A stretch of 64,000 bases of DNA, taken from positions 248,001 to 312,000 of the forward strand of contig NZ_JAFELM010000043.1 of the NCBI RefSeq assembly GCF_016890225.1, written 5' to 3'. The notes under the pieces were generated by a model. That model did not search any database. It saw only the letters and a list, made by a program, of their open reading frames with translations, and was not told the DNA's origin. Positions 27,434-35,968 of the stretch are shown in pieces. Positions within the stretch are counted from its first letter, which is position 1. Every line of letters starts with the position of its first letter. Position numbers and translations under genes: made by a program. The DNA is from Bacillus suaedaesalsae (lineage in GTDB: Bacteria > Bacillota > Bacilli > Bacillales > SA4).

Positions 27434-28501
27434 ATGGATTTCCAAATGAAGTTTTTATCTTTTTTTGTGGTTCAAGTAGAAGGAACAGGTGAGCAATCAC
27501 AGAAGAGTTATAAGCATTTTCAAACGTTAGATGAAGGAAAATATGAACATAATGCATTAAAGGACTTTTTAGACGGTGAATTAACGAAAATTGTGAAACG
27601 TAAAGTAGAACGTCATCCCAAGTCTGAGCAAGTACCAACAAAGGTTGGCTACTTTATAACAGAAGAAGGTCATGGGTTAGATACAAATCCCAATTACAAT
27701 TTATTTAACCGAGTTCGTTTTGCAGACTCTCTTGAAAAGTTTAAAGATGAAAGTGAAAAGTTTGTTCGTGCGTATATTGAAACGAGTGCCGTTCGTGAAG
27801 GTGTATTTATTGTTGCAAATGCGAAGCTACGCATGTTATATGATGATCCATTTGTATTTATTATGAAATGTGATTTCGAACCTAAAGTTGCTTCTATATC
27901 CGATGAATCAACATTAATTCGAAATGTGGAAATGGCCATTACGACGAAAAATATGAAATCAATTCAATATCCGTACATGCCTGAAGAAGGAATCCTTGAA
28001 GAAGGTGAATTAAAACTACATCAAGCTTCACATGCCCGGTACTTTGAAGATTTTTTAAAGTATGTTGATTATGCTGAGTCGATGCCAACGATCGTAAAAA
28101 CGCAAGTACTAGATATGGTTCAGCAGCATATCGAAGAAACATACCAGCCAGACAGTGAATATCGTGAGCAATTTGAAACAGCGATGGAAGCTTGGGCGAC
28201 GAGCCCTAAGCGTGAGTTGCAAGAACGCTTTACATCCGATCAAGTCATGGAAGCGACAATGCAAATTATCGAACACTCCCCTGATTTAGAGTTGAACTTC
28301 AAATTGGACCACATCAATGTAAAAGGTATGCTATCTGATTTTGGTGAGAACATTCATATTGCTAAAATCAATGGTCGATATGTAGTGTTATTAGAGGGTG
28401 ATGCAATGATGTTTGAAAAAGGATATTCCCCTCTCGAACTATTAAAACCGGATGATATGCATAGTGTGATAGGTCGAATTGAAGCGAAGAATAAGAAATA
28501 G
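27434..28501 (+). CDS. DUF3900-like conserved hypothetical protein
   Basis: A 355-residue soluble protein with no signal or span. It opens MDFQMKFLSFFVVQVEG and contains KVGYFITEEGHGLDTNPNYN, and ends KINGRYVVLLEGDAMMFEKGYSPLELLKP. This reads like the DUF3900 family of Bacillus (assignment from memory). Its overall shape also recalls the NdpA/YejK nucleoid-associated group, which I could not confirm. It is monocistronic, with its own promoter and terminator. Confidence 0.65.
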   Translation: MDFQMKFLSFFVVQVEGTGEQSQKSYKHFQTLDEGKYEHNALKDFLDGELTKIVKRKVERHPKSEQVPTKVGYFITEEGHGLDTNPNYNLFNRVRFADSLEKFKDESEKFVRAYIETSAVREGVFIVANAKLRMLYDDPFVFIMKCDFEPKVASISDESTLIRNVEMAITTKNMKSIQYPYMPEEGILEEGELKLHQASHARYFEDFLKYVDYAESMPTIVKTQVLDMVQQHIEETYQPDSEYREQFETAMEAWATSPKRELQERFTSDQVMEATMQIIEHSPDLELNFKLDHINVKGMLSDFGENIHIAKINGRYVVLLEGDAMMFEKGYSPLELLKPDDMHSVIGRIEAKNKK

Positions 28502-28525
28502 GGCGCATATTTTGCGTCCTTTTTA
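28501..28525. terminator. Terminator between convergent genes (DUF3900-like and GrpB)
   Basis: GGGCGCA and TGCGTCC (one G-U) with a short loop, then TTTTT; it overlaps the last base of the plus gene and the end of the minus gene. Confidence 0.72.
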
Positions 28526-29038
28526 CTTTGTATTATACCATTCAAGTGCTTGTTTCTCCATTTCTGAAACAAATGCTTTTTTTGCTGGACTATATCCACT
28601 TGTGTTTTCAAACTGTGACGCTAGCTTTTCTTTAAAGTTTGAATAAAGTTGGACTTCTTCTGGGTGAGATCGTAAATAATCTCGAAAAATTAAATGACGT
28701 TTAATTTGTGGATGGTCAGATTGGTAGACATGAATATGGTGTGTTCTGTTTTCTCCACCTTTTCGGAACAAGCGTCTACCTTCTATCCCCCATTCACCTG
28801 CCACATCATATCCTAGGGATACCATTTTATCGTTAAAGGTATCAATACGCTCAATATCCATTACCATACACATCATATCGATGATGGGCTTTGCTTTTAG
28901 TCCAGGAACGGATGTACTGCCGAAATGTTCAAACGTTACGATTTCATCACCAAAAACGTTACGTAATTTCTCTGTTTCTTCTTGAAACATTAGTGTCCAA
29001 TTCTCACTATATTCACTTAACCGAACTTTCAAGCGCAA
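28523..29038 (-). CDS. GrpB-family nucleotidyltransferase-fold protein
   Basis: A 171-residue GrpB/UPF0157 protein. Motifs: EHFGSTSVPGLKAKPIIDMM (the GS-x-S-V-x-G-x2-AKPxIDx2 signature of the minimal nucleotidyltransferase fold), then HHIHVYQ and HLIFRDYLRSHPE. Some relatives act with dephospho-CoA or as antibiotic nucleotidyltransferases; the substrate is unknown. It is last of the seven-gene minus-strand operon. Confidence 0.88.
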   Translation of the reverse strand: MRLKVRLSEYSENWTLMFQEETEKLRNVFGDEIVTFEHFGSTSVPGLKAKPIIDMMCMVMDIERIDTFNDKMVSLGYDVAGEWGIEGRRLFRKGGENRTHHIHVYQSDHPQIKRHLIFRDYLRSHPEEVQLYSNFKEKLASQFENTSGYSPAKKAFVSEMEKQALEWYNTK

Positions 29039-29046
29039 ACCTCCTT

Positions 29047-29364
29047 TTACTCTGTTGGCATATAGCCTAATACCGCATTTGTAGCGGGATCAACAATGAT
29101 AGTAGGTGTTCCTGTTAAACTATTTTCTTGATCCTGAAATGTAACTTGTATTACTTCTTCTCCTCTAAATGATTCATCCAGTAATTCATAGTTTTCATTA
29201 ACAAAGGTCTTTGTGACATCAGCCTTTTTCTCGCCAATTGCAGACTCTTCCCAATTTTGATCTACTAAATAGTTCCACGCACGTTCTCTTGCTAAATCAT
29301 AGGAATCATTGTTTGAGCAACTAACTAGTACTAGCGTAAGTATAGTCAATAAGCTAGTTCTCAT
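29047..29364 (-). CDS. Hypothetical lipoprotein
   Basis: A 105-residue protein with lipobox LVSC (Cys16). The mature part (LARERAWNYLVDQNWEESAIGEKKADVT, then VIQVTFQDQENSLTGTPTIIVDPATNAVLGYMP) resembles a PepSY-like or cystatin-like half domain, without certainty. ATG 29364 overlaps the stop of the CPBP gene by 4 bases (ATGA). Confidence 0.72.
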   Translation of the reverse strand: MRTSLLTILTLVLVSCSNNDSYDLARERAWNYLVDQNWEESAIGEKKADVTKTFVNENYELLDESFRGEEVIQVTFQDQENSLTGTPTIIVDPATNAVLGYMPTE

Positions 29365-30146
29365 TTATTCGACTTTCTTTCATGTGATATAAATAGTTTG
29401 TTTTGCTTATAGTAAACGAACAAAAACATGAATATTGCGAGGATGCTAGATAACCAAGTTGTGTGGATTACTGGATTTTCTGAAATCGCAAACGTAAAAA
29501 TCCCGTCACCTATGATACCGGATACGCCAAAGAATAGTCCATACACAACGTTTAATCCCATGTGAATACCTGTATTTGCCCAAATTGAGCCAGATTTGAA
29601 GAAGGAGTAAGTAAAACTGAGGCCTAAGCAAATAGAAAAGATGATATTTTGCACCGATAATCCTTCGTTCCAACAATCATCTAATGCATATAATATGACA
29701 CTAAGACTAAACAATTGAGTAAATGGTACTTTATTTCTAAAATATGAAAATACTAATCCTCTAACTAATAGATCATTTATCAAGGAGCCAAGACCAAAAC
29801 CTACAACAATGATAATGATCGTGAGTATGCTTCTAGGTTCATTAATAAGTTCAATCCCTTTATATTTACCGAAAGCAAAGTAAATAGTAAATAAAATACT
29901 CCAAGCAATAAAACCTATGAGAAAACCGCTCCATACGTTTTTAAACCAGCCTTTAAAGAAATAAAGACCATAACTATCAAGGCCTTTTCCGTTTAGCATT
30001 TTAGCGATAAAATGTGCGAGTGGTAAAAACAACAATAAATGAAAAAAACGAATGACGTCGTTCATTGGAAGAAGCATCGGTACATAGTAAAAATAGATGG
30101 ATAAGAGTAAGTAAGTTATAACAAAAGCAAGGCTAAGTCGTCTCAT
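29361..30146 (-). CDS. CPBP-family membrane protein with altered active site
   Basis: A 261-residue protein with about eight spans arranged as in CPBP (CAAX protease/bacteriocin-processing, Abi) proteins. The usual EExxxR motif is replaced by NDLLVRG, and the following conserved His is replaced in ALDDCWN; only the last NTGIHMGLN motif keeps its His. Proteolysis is therefore doubtful. It may act as a non-catalytic membrane scaffold or immunity-type protein. It overlaps both neighbours by 4 bases. Confidence 0.75.
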   Translation of the reverse strand: MRRLSLAFVITYLLLSIYFYYVPMLLPMNDVIRFFHLLLFLPLAHFIAKMLNGKGLDSYGLYFFKGWFKNVWSGFLIGFIAWSILFTIYFAFGKYKGIELINEPRSILTIIIIVVGFGLGSLINDLLVRGLVFSYFRNKVPFTQLFSLSVILYALDDCWNEGLSVQNIIFSICLGLSFTYSFFKSGSIWANTGIHMGLNVVYGLFFGVSGIIGDGIFTFAISENPVIHTTWLSSILAIFMFLFVYYKQNKLFISHERKSNK

Positions 30147-30685
30147 CGGAAAAATTCATAAACGAGTTTTTGATAGTCATAGAAGAAAGCGGGTATTTCT
30201 TGATCGACATTTTCGATTAATGCATCTGCGACACCTTTGTAGTACCAGGCTTGCAGTTCTTTTCCCCGATTAAAATAAATCCATATGTCGTCCGCTTTTC
30301 CCTTTGAATCTTGAATTAAACTACGTAAGTTATCCAGTTTATCCGCTGCGACAAGACATTTAATCTCAAAGGAAGCTGTTTTTAGCTCTTGAATCGTGTG
30401 TTGTTTTCGTTCTTCCCATGATTTCGTTTTATCTTCTGTATTTCCCTCAACAATCGTAGCCACTTTTTCTCCGAATTGCTCTTTAATTTCCTCTATTGTG
30501 ACACTTGTATCTTCAACAGTATCATGTAAATAGCCAGCCGCTACTACCTCATCTGGTAAACCCGCTTCTTGGAGGATGTTCGCAACGCCTTCTGTATGAG
30601 TAAAATAATCCGCATCTGTAAGTTTTCTCGTTTGACCTTCATGTGCTTTCCGTGATAATTCCCGAGCCTTTTCAACTAAATTCAT
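30143..30685 (-). CDS. HD-domain hydrolase, small alarmone hydrolase-like
   Basis: A 180-residue protein. The order of metal-binding motifs matches the SpoT/MESH1 hydrolase fold: AHEGQTRK, YFTHTEGVANIL, AAGYLHDTVEDTSVT (HD plus ED) and VAADKLDNLRSL (AxKxxN/D). It lacks any synthetase or TGS part. A role in hydrolysing (p)ppGpp or a related nucleotide is likely for the fold but the KELQAWYYKGV segment differs from classic enzymes. ATG 30685 has AGGTGA upstream; a GTG at 30694 overlaps that SD. Confidence 0.82.
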   Translation of the reverse strand: MNLVEKARELSRKAHEGQTRKLTDADYFTHTEGVANILQEAGLPDEVVAAGYLHDTVEDTSVTIEEIKEQFGEKVATIVEGNTEDKTKSWEERKQHTIQELKTASFEIKCLVAADKLDNLRSLIQDSKGKADDIWIYFNRGKELQAWYYKGVADALIENVDQEIPAFFYDYQKLVYEFFR

Positions 30686-30694
30686 CGCTTTCAC

Positions 30695-31147
30695 CTACTT
30701 AATAGAATAATAATGAGTTGAATCTATATATGTATGTTCGTCCCTTGTAAAGCCATTACGGGTATAAAAACGATCTGCTACTGGATTAGATGTACGTAAT
30801 GTCATAATTGAAAAGGTAGACGTTGCTTCTTCTTTAATTTGTTCCAATAACTTTCTAGCAATACCAAGATTTCTGTAGGGAGAAAGAACATATAAGTGCC
30901 GTAGCCGTCCAATGTCAGTTGCCTCATTATACGGATCTTTGTTTAAACCACATACACCCACCACTTCATCGTTAAGAGTGGCAACATAAAGCACCTCACC
31001 CTTCTGGTCAAAGCGATTTTCAAACGAGACATATTGTCTCACAAGCTTCGTTACAAAACGGTGTCCTTCTTGTTCGCTTTCTTTTATTAGGGCATCTAAA
31101 TTCCAATCATGCAAATCTATTACTTTTATGATACGCACATCGTTCAC
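30695..31147 (-). CDS. GNAT N-acetyltransferase
   Basis: A 150-residue acetyltransferase with VVGVCGLNKD, GRLRHLYVLSPYRNLGIARKLLE (R-N-x-G-I-A loop) and ADRFYTRNGF. GTG 31147 overlaps the preceding gene's TGA by 4 bases and follows GAGGAAGAATC. The substrate is unknown. Confidence 0.87.
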   Translation of the reverse strand: MNDVRIIKVIDLHDWNLDALIKESEQEGHRFVTKLVRQYVSFENRFDQKGEVLYVATLNDEVVGVCGLNKDPYNEATDIGRLRHLYVLSPYRNLGIARKLLEQIKEEATSTFSIMTLRTSNPVADRFYTRNGFTRDEHTYIDSTHYYSIK

Positions 31148-31629
31148 GATTCTTCCTCAATTCGAATGTAATAAAAGTTCATGAGTTCTGTTGACCACTC
31201 AGGTTGTTTCACTTCACCGATTGGACCAAACTCTTTCATATACGGCTTAATGTCTAAAATGGGTGTACCGACCACAGCATCAAGAGCTTCCACTTTGATG
31301 TGATAGCCCTCTACTTTTAATATGTTACAACGAGATAGCCCTAAACGATTCGGTCTCATCTTTGGTCTTTGCGAAAAAATACCGACTTTTGGCCAATTCA
31401 CGTTATTACGTGGATGGCGAGCCTGTGTTTCAATTTTGGACGGATCAACACCGTGCATGAAAAAAATTACTTCAAGATGTGAAAAGTCTTCAAGTCCTTG
31501 TAAGACGTCTTCTGTATACTGAGTAGAATCGATTTCAATGATTGAGACAACATTACCCCAATAGTCATCTTCAATTGATTTCCTCCCAGATATAACTTTA
31601 CCAATCGGTATTGCTGTTACAGTTTCCAT
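31144..31629 (-). CDS. TrmO/TsaA-like SAM-dependent methyltransferase family protein
   Basis: A 161-residue protein of the TsaA/YaeB/TrmO fold, whose Escherichia coli member methylates t6A37 in tRNA. Motifs visible: IGKVISGR, FSHLEVIFFMHGVD, ARHPRNN, GIFSQRPKMRPNRLGLSRC and LDAVVGTPILDIKPYMKEF. The C-terminal recognition domain of E. coli TrmO is missing, so the target could differ. Start ATG 31629 follows GAGAGTG; GTG 31638 is an alternative. Confidence 0.82.
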   Translation of the reverse strand: METVTAIPIGKVISGRKSIEDDYWGNVVSIIEIDSTQYTEDVLQGLEDFSHLEVIFFMHGVDPSKIETQARHPRNNVNWPKVGIFSQRPKMRPNRLGLSRCNILKVEGYHIKVEALDAVVGTPILDIKPYMKEFGPIGEVKQPEWSTELMNFYYIRIEEES

Positions 31630-31643
31630 CTCTATCACTCTCT

Positions 31644-32276
31644 TTAATATAGTCTAGTCGTATAGCTTTCTTGTAGGGACTCCTCTATTTCAACCGTTGA
31701 TTCTTTTAGCTCTGCATGTGCCTTAACAATTGTAGCCATTGTAGGTAACTCTTTACGGTTTGGCCATGTTTCACTACTCCAAAGCTTTGAACGAATAAGT
31801 GCTTTTGCACAGTGAATATATATTTCCTCAATTTTAACAATAATACCTAACTGAGGAATCTTTTGGCCCACTTCCATCTTTTCAAGTAAGTCTTCGTTTC
31901 TAGTAATATAGGCCTTTCCATTTAATCGAAGTGTTTCTTCCATACCAGGAATCATAAACAATAATCCTACATGTGGATTTGATACGATGTTTTGCAATGA
32001 GTCAATTCGTTTATTCCCAGGTCTTTCTGGAATGACAATGTGGTGGTCATCAATAACATATACAAAACCGGGAGCATCTCCTCTTGGTGATGCATCACAC
32101 GTACCATCTTCATTTGATGTAGACAGTACTAGAAACGGAGAGTGTGCGAGTATTGTACGGCAATGATCATCAAGTTTATGTATTACTTTTGCTTCTGCAC
32201 GCTGACTTGGTTCACCCAGTAGTGTGCGAAGCTCGTCTTTTGTAGAAATAATGTCGTTCAACATAAAATTCACCAT
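31644..32276 (-). CDS. Pyridoxamine 5'-phosphate oxidase-family flavoprotein
   Basis: A 210-residue split-barrel protein of the MSMEG_1061-type PPOX family. Motifs: FLVLSTSNEDGTCDASPRGDAPGFV, IVIPERPGNKRIDSLQNI and GLLFMIPGMEETLRLNGKA, the FMN-binding strands. It probably binds FMN or F420 and reduces an unknown substrate. AGGAGG precedes ATG 32276. It is the first gene of a tight seven-gene operon. Confidence 0.87.
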   Translation of the reverse strand: MVNFMLNDIISTKDELRTLLGEPSQRAEAKVIHKLDDHCRTILAHSPFLVLSTSNEDGTCDASPRGDAPGFVYVIDDHHIVIPERPGNKRIDSLQNIVSNPHVGLLFMIPGMEETLRLNGKAYITRNEDLLEKMEVGQKIPQLGIIVKIEEIYIHCAKALIRSKLWSSETWPNRKELPTMATIVKAHAELKESTVEIEESLQESYTTRLY

Positions 32277-32329
32277 AAGTCCTCCTAGATGTCTTTTTTA
32301 CTAGTTTACCATAAATTTCTAGTTGGAAT

Positions 32330-32365
32330 AAACAAAAGACTCTATACAAAGAGAGCCTTTTGATT
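32330..32365 (-). terminator. Terminator of the ABC-F gene
   Basis: CAAAAG-x-CTCT and AGAG-x-CTTTTG arms (32334-32344 with 32353-32363, one mismatch) around a 7-nt loop. On the minus strand the tail is TTTGTTTATT. Confidence 0.6.
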
Positions 32366-32371
32366 AACTAA

Positions 32372-34075
32372 TTATGAGTTGAGTAATTCTTTTTTCCTTT
32401 TTGTTAACTGTAAAAACTGAGCATCTAATTCTTTATAGCGATCCTGATCGGGTGTGAGCATACTGAGTTCACCAAGTACGGCGGAGATTTCAGTATCTAG
32501 AATTAATATTTCTTCCTCAACCCTGGTTTCTTGTTTTGGTACGACGTTACGCTTTTCATATTCTTCTAATCCCATTTCAACACGTTTAATTTGCTGATTT
32601 TCAATCACAAGCGTTTTCTCACATAAGTTGTTTAAAAAGTACACATCATGTGAAATGACGAGAATTGTACCTGAAAACTCACGTAATGTAGTTTCCAATT
32701 GCTCACGGCTTGCTAAATCTAAGTGATTGGTTGGTTCATCGAGAATGAGTAAATCATTTGGCCTGATCAGCATGCCGCAAAGCTTAACGCGTGTACGCTC
32801 ACCTAAGCTCAATGTTTGAATAGGCTGATTTAATAGGTCTGCTCCCATTCCCATGTTTGCTAGTATCGTTCGAGCTTGTAATATCTCAACTCTTGATGTT
32901 AAACCTAATGCTTCTATCGGTGTTTTTTCTTGAGGCAAATCATCGATGTTTTGACTTAAATACGCAATATTTAATGACGAACTTTTCCATATTTCCCCGC
33001 TACTAATGGGTTCTTCATCAAGAAGTATTTTAAGTAACGTTGTTTTTCCGCTCCCATTCGGTCCAACTAACCCAATTCGTTCTCCTTGATTGATGTAAAA
33101 CTGACTTTCTACAAATAGCTGACGATCTTGAAATGATTTCTCAAGTTTCTTTGCCTCGATGATTCGTTTCCCCCGCTTTGTACTACTATCAAATTGGAAG
33201 CGAACTTTCTTTTCGCCTGAGGGCTTATCGATTTTGTTTTTCTCAAGTTCTTTTTCAAGTCTCTTCATCTTGGATTTTATAGAGCGATCTAATTTCTTCG
33301 CCTTTACTCCATGATATTCTTTCGTGCCGTAGTCTTGTTTCGTCATTTCACGATGAGCTTTTCCTGCCCATTGCTGCAGCTGTGAAACCTGACTCTCCAC
33401 TCGTTCCTTCATTCGTTGCTGCGTGTCATAATGATGTAGTTGATCTTCGTATCGTTTCTTTTTCTCCGCTCGATATGAAGTGTAATTCCCGTTGTACGTC
33501 GCAATCTTCCCATTCTCAATTTCTATAATTTTTTTAACAGTTAAATCTAAGAAATAACGATCATGGGAAATAATGATGACATTTCCTTTATATTCATCTA
33601 ACTGTTCGACAAGCCATCTAACTCCTTGTACATCAAGATGGTTTGTTGGTTCATCTAGTATTAAAATGTCTGGAGCCGTTTCCCAAACTGTTGCAAGAGC
33701 AAGCTTCAGTTTTTCCCCACCACTAAGGTGTGAAAAACGTTCCTCTTCCCAGACATGTACCTTTTCTAAGCCTAGTTCACTGGTCATTTCAAGGAATTCT
33801 GAGCTTACCTCTTCAAATTGATGATTGGATTTTTGATTCATCATATAATGGACAGTTTGCTCTAAATAGCCAATTCGTACCTTATCGATTCCTTCGACAA
33901 ATCCTTTGTCTGGAGAAATCGTCCCGAAAATGATGTTCGCAAGCGTCGTTTTTCCCGCTCCATTATTTCCGACAAGGCCGATTCGTTCTCCTTTTTCTAT
34001 ATCTAATGAAACGTTATTGATAATCGTATGTTGATCAAAGTTCTTTTCAATATTTCTAATTCTAATTATTGTCAT
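32372..34075 (-). CDS. ABC-F ribosomal protection protein (VmlR/Vga-like)
   Basis: A 567-residue ABC-F ATPase: Walker A GNNGAGKT at residues 36-43, signature LSGGE, LILDEPTNHLD, then a long charged interdomain linker (about 220-290, the antibiotic-resistance domain) and a second cassette with GPNGSGKT, LSLGE and LDEPTNHLD. A C-terminal extension (about 505-567, ETRVEEEILILDTEISAVLG) and overall layout match VmlR and Vga proteins, which dislodge lincosamides, streptogramin A and pleuromutilins from the ribosome. No transmembrane domains. ATG 34075 has AGAGGTGA upstream. An in-frame ATG at 34111 lies in the attenuator tail and is not preferred. Confidence 0.88.
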   Translation of the reverse strand: MTIIRIRNIEKNFDQHTIINNVSLDIEKGERIGLVGNNGAGKTTLANIIFGTISPDKGFVEGIDKVRIGYLEQTVHYMMNQKSNHQFEEVSSEFLEMTSELGLEKVHVWEEERFSHLSGGEKLKLALATVWETAPDILILDEPTNHLDVQGVRWLVEQLDEYKGNVIIISHDRYFLDLTVKKIIEIENGKIATYNGNYTSYRAEKKKRYEDQLHHYDTQQRMKERVESQVSQLQQWAGKAHREMTKQDYGTKEYHGVKAKKLDRSIKSKMKRLEKELEKNKIDKPSGEKKVRFQFDSSTKRGKRIIEAKKLEKSFQDRQLFVESQFYINQGERIGLVGPNGSGKTTLLKILLDEEPISSGEIWKSSSLNIAYLSQNIDDLPQEKTPIEALGLTSRVEILQARTILANMGMGADLLNQPIQTLSLGERTRVKLCGMLIRPNDLLILDEPTNHLDLASREQLETTLREFSGTILVISHDVYFLNNLCEKTLVIENQQIKRVEMGLEEYEKRNVVPKQETRVEEEILILDTEISAVLGELSMLTPDQDRYKELDAQFLQLTKRKKELLNS

Positions 34076-34345
34076 ATTATCACCTCTTGTAGTTGTGGAG
34101 GTTTTTTGCATAATAAAAACCTCCCTAGTACACCTAGAGAGGTTTAGCCTGATACATACCACAATAGAAACAAGACGTCACACGAAAAAAACATGACAAC
34201 ATCATTGTTTTATAAAGGAGTATGGAAAAATGGACAGACTAATCCTATTCTCTAAGTATGCTTCATCTTGCTATGAAACTCATCTTAGTAAAAATAGAAT
34301 TAGAACTTCATTTTCCCAAAAACACCCTTTCTTACCGTTTATTAA
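34076..34345 (-). promoter_or_regulatory. Attenuation leader of the ABC-F gene
   Basis: The promoter at 34351-34380 leaves a leader of about 270 nt. It contains a three-codon ORF (ATG AAG TTC TAA, 34311-34300) with AAAGGGTG 11 nt upstream, and ends with a strong terminator (34112-34145) only 37 nt before the start codon. Such leaders in vmlR and vga genes are known to be read through when a drug stalls the ribosome in the uORF. Which codon stalls here is inference. Confidence 0.65.
34112..34145 (-). terminator. Attenuator terminator before the ABC-F gene
   Basis: AAACCTCTCTAG pairs fully (one G-U) with CTAGGGAGGTTT around loop GTGTA, followed by TTATTATG. Twelve base pairs. Confidence 0.85.
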
Positions 34346-34350
34346 TTATT

Positions 34351-34380
34351 AGTATAGTCACGATAATCATAAACTGTCAA
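34351..34380 (-). promoter_or_regulatory. SigA-type promoter of the ABC-F gene
   Basis: On the minus strand TTGACA (34380-34375) and TATACT (34356-34351), spacing 18 bp, with the consensus -35. Confidence 0.78.
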
Positions 34381-34443
34381 TTATTCTTTTTACAAATTTC
34401 CAATTAAAACAATTAAGGGAATCCATAAAATTTAGGCAGGTGA

Positions 34444-35904
34444 TTACTCGATCTCCTTCAAGAATTGTCTCGCTTTATGCTGTGACCAATTCCATTCTGT
34501 CCACGATGAATTCCCCTTTAGTAACATCTCTTTACGGTGTTGAACATATTCCGAACGATACCCGGTTTTCTCTTCAAGTTCTACTAGGTAAGGAATGACA
34601 TCATCAGATAATGCCTCCATATATAACGAGTCAATCTTCCCTGTTTGGGTATACCAGTTCATATTGTTTTCCGCAATAATCACGTCGATATTTAAATAGT
34701 TTAAGATAACATAATAGCTTACTGCTAAGACAACATACGTTTTGAGAAGCTCAATTTTCTTCGACCATATTCTAACGAAAGCAATGAATAGCATGATGAA
34801 CAATAAAATCATAAACGAATGTGCTAAAATTCTAGAATACGTAAACCCGTAAGCTTGCTCATACAGGGAAAGCTTATGATACGCTGAAAAAAGCATAAAC
34901 CCTGAAAAGCCGACTAATAACGTTAATAAACCTTTAATTAGAACTTGCGAAACTTTTCCTTTGAGACTCGTATAATGCAAAACGACTAACAGGATCGTAA
35001 AGTTAATGAGTGATACAACTGTTAGTTCAGCAAATCCTTTTCGTGCATATGTTGCGTACGAGTAAGTTGTTGTTGTGCTAGCTGGATCTATATTGAAAAA
35101 GTAAGTAAACTGACTAATTGCGTATAACATATAGACTAGATTGATTAAGATTAAGACTGTGCCTACGATAATGACATCGAACGGTTGTTTTGTTACTTCC
35201 TCTTCTACATATTCGTCAAGTTTTGTTTTAATGTTTAATGATAAAAAGTAACTAAATAGAGCTAATGTGATTCCGATGACTATAACAATTTGGAAAATCG
35301 CTTCCAACGGTGATAATGAAATAAACCAATTTGGTATTCGGTACATCATGTTTGAAAAATTCACATCGGATGACATTAATAAAAACGTAACAAAGAACAG
35401 AATTGGTGCGGAGATCACAACACCGATTAATACTCTTCGTCCTACCTCGTACCTTTGTTCATCCATTCTTTTTTTTGCTAAAACACCAATCATCGAAAAC
35501 GACTTGAAGAAAATTTCGATCATATCTCCTATTGCATTCCCAAGTCTTGCGATGATGATTGGTTTTGCCCACTCACCTGGAATTCCCTTCTTTAATAGAA
35601 AGGTATGGTACAGAAATAAAAGTGGAAGTACGACAATGTTGAAAAAGCGAAACATTTCATTCGTGAAGATTCCGTATGTGGCGGCTAGTAGTAAGATTAC
35701 CAATAAGAAAAACCAGCTCAATTTTCGTTGTGACGTAATAACCTCACGATTTTGTAAAAAAAAGATTGTATACAGTAGTAGAGTAAATAAAAGAACGGAT
35801 ATACCTACTGTTTTCGAATAGAAAAAGTAATGAAATATAAGCCCGCTAAATAAACACATTACAAATAGTGTTAATGTACGTTTTTGTAAAAATATCGTTT
35901 CCAT
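34444..35904 (-). CDS. DUF4173 (DUF4153-like) membrane protein
   Basis: A 486-residue protein with about 11 predicted membrane spans and a C-terminal soluble segment (residues about 405-486). Conserved DUF4173 words: RYEVGRRVLIGVVISAPILF, YTYA-type segment TYSYATYARKGFAELT, and LNIDVIIAENN. ATG follows AAGGAGTG. The function is unknown. It lies downstream of PadR and HAAS genes and is presumably under their control. Confidence 0.84.
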   Translation of the reverse strand: METIFLQKRTLTLFVMCLFSGLIFHYFFYSKTVGISVLLFTLLLYTIFFLQNREVITSQRKLSWFFLLVILLLAATYGIFTNEMFRFFNIVVLPLLFLYHTFLLKKGIPGEWAKPIIIARLGNAIGDMIEIFFKSFSMIGVLAKKRMDEQRYEVGRRVLIGVVISAPILFFVTFLLMSSDVNFSNMMYRIPNWFISLSPLEAIFQIVIVIGITLALFSYFLSLNIKTKLDEYVEEEVTKQPFDVIIVGTVLILINLVYMLYAISQFTYFFNIDPASTTTTYSYATYARKGFAELTVVSLINFTILLVVLHYTSLKGKVSQVLIKGLLTLLVGFSGFMLFSAYHKLSLYEQAYGFTYSRILAHSFMILLFIMLFIAFVRIWSKKIELLKTYVVLAVSYYVILNYLNIDVIIAENNMNWYTQTGKIDSLYMEALSDDVIPYLVELEEKTGYRSEYVQHRKEMLLKGNSSWTEWNWSQHKARQFLKEIE

Positions 35905-35968
35905 TTTGATACACTCCTTATTTTACATAGTTATTCTAGGTATATAGATAAAAAAGGGGAACTCCCTC

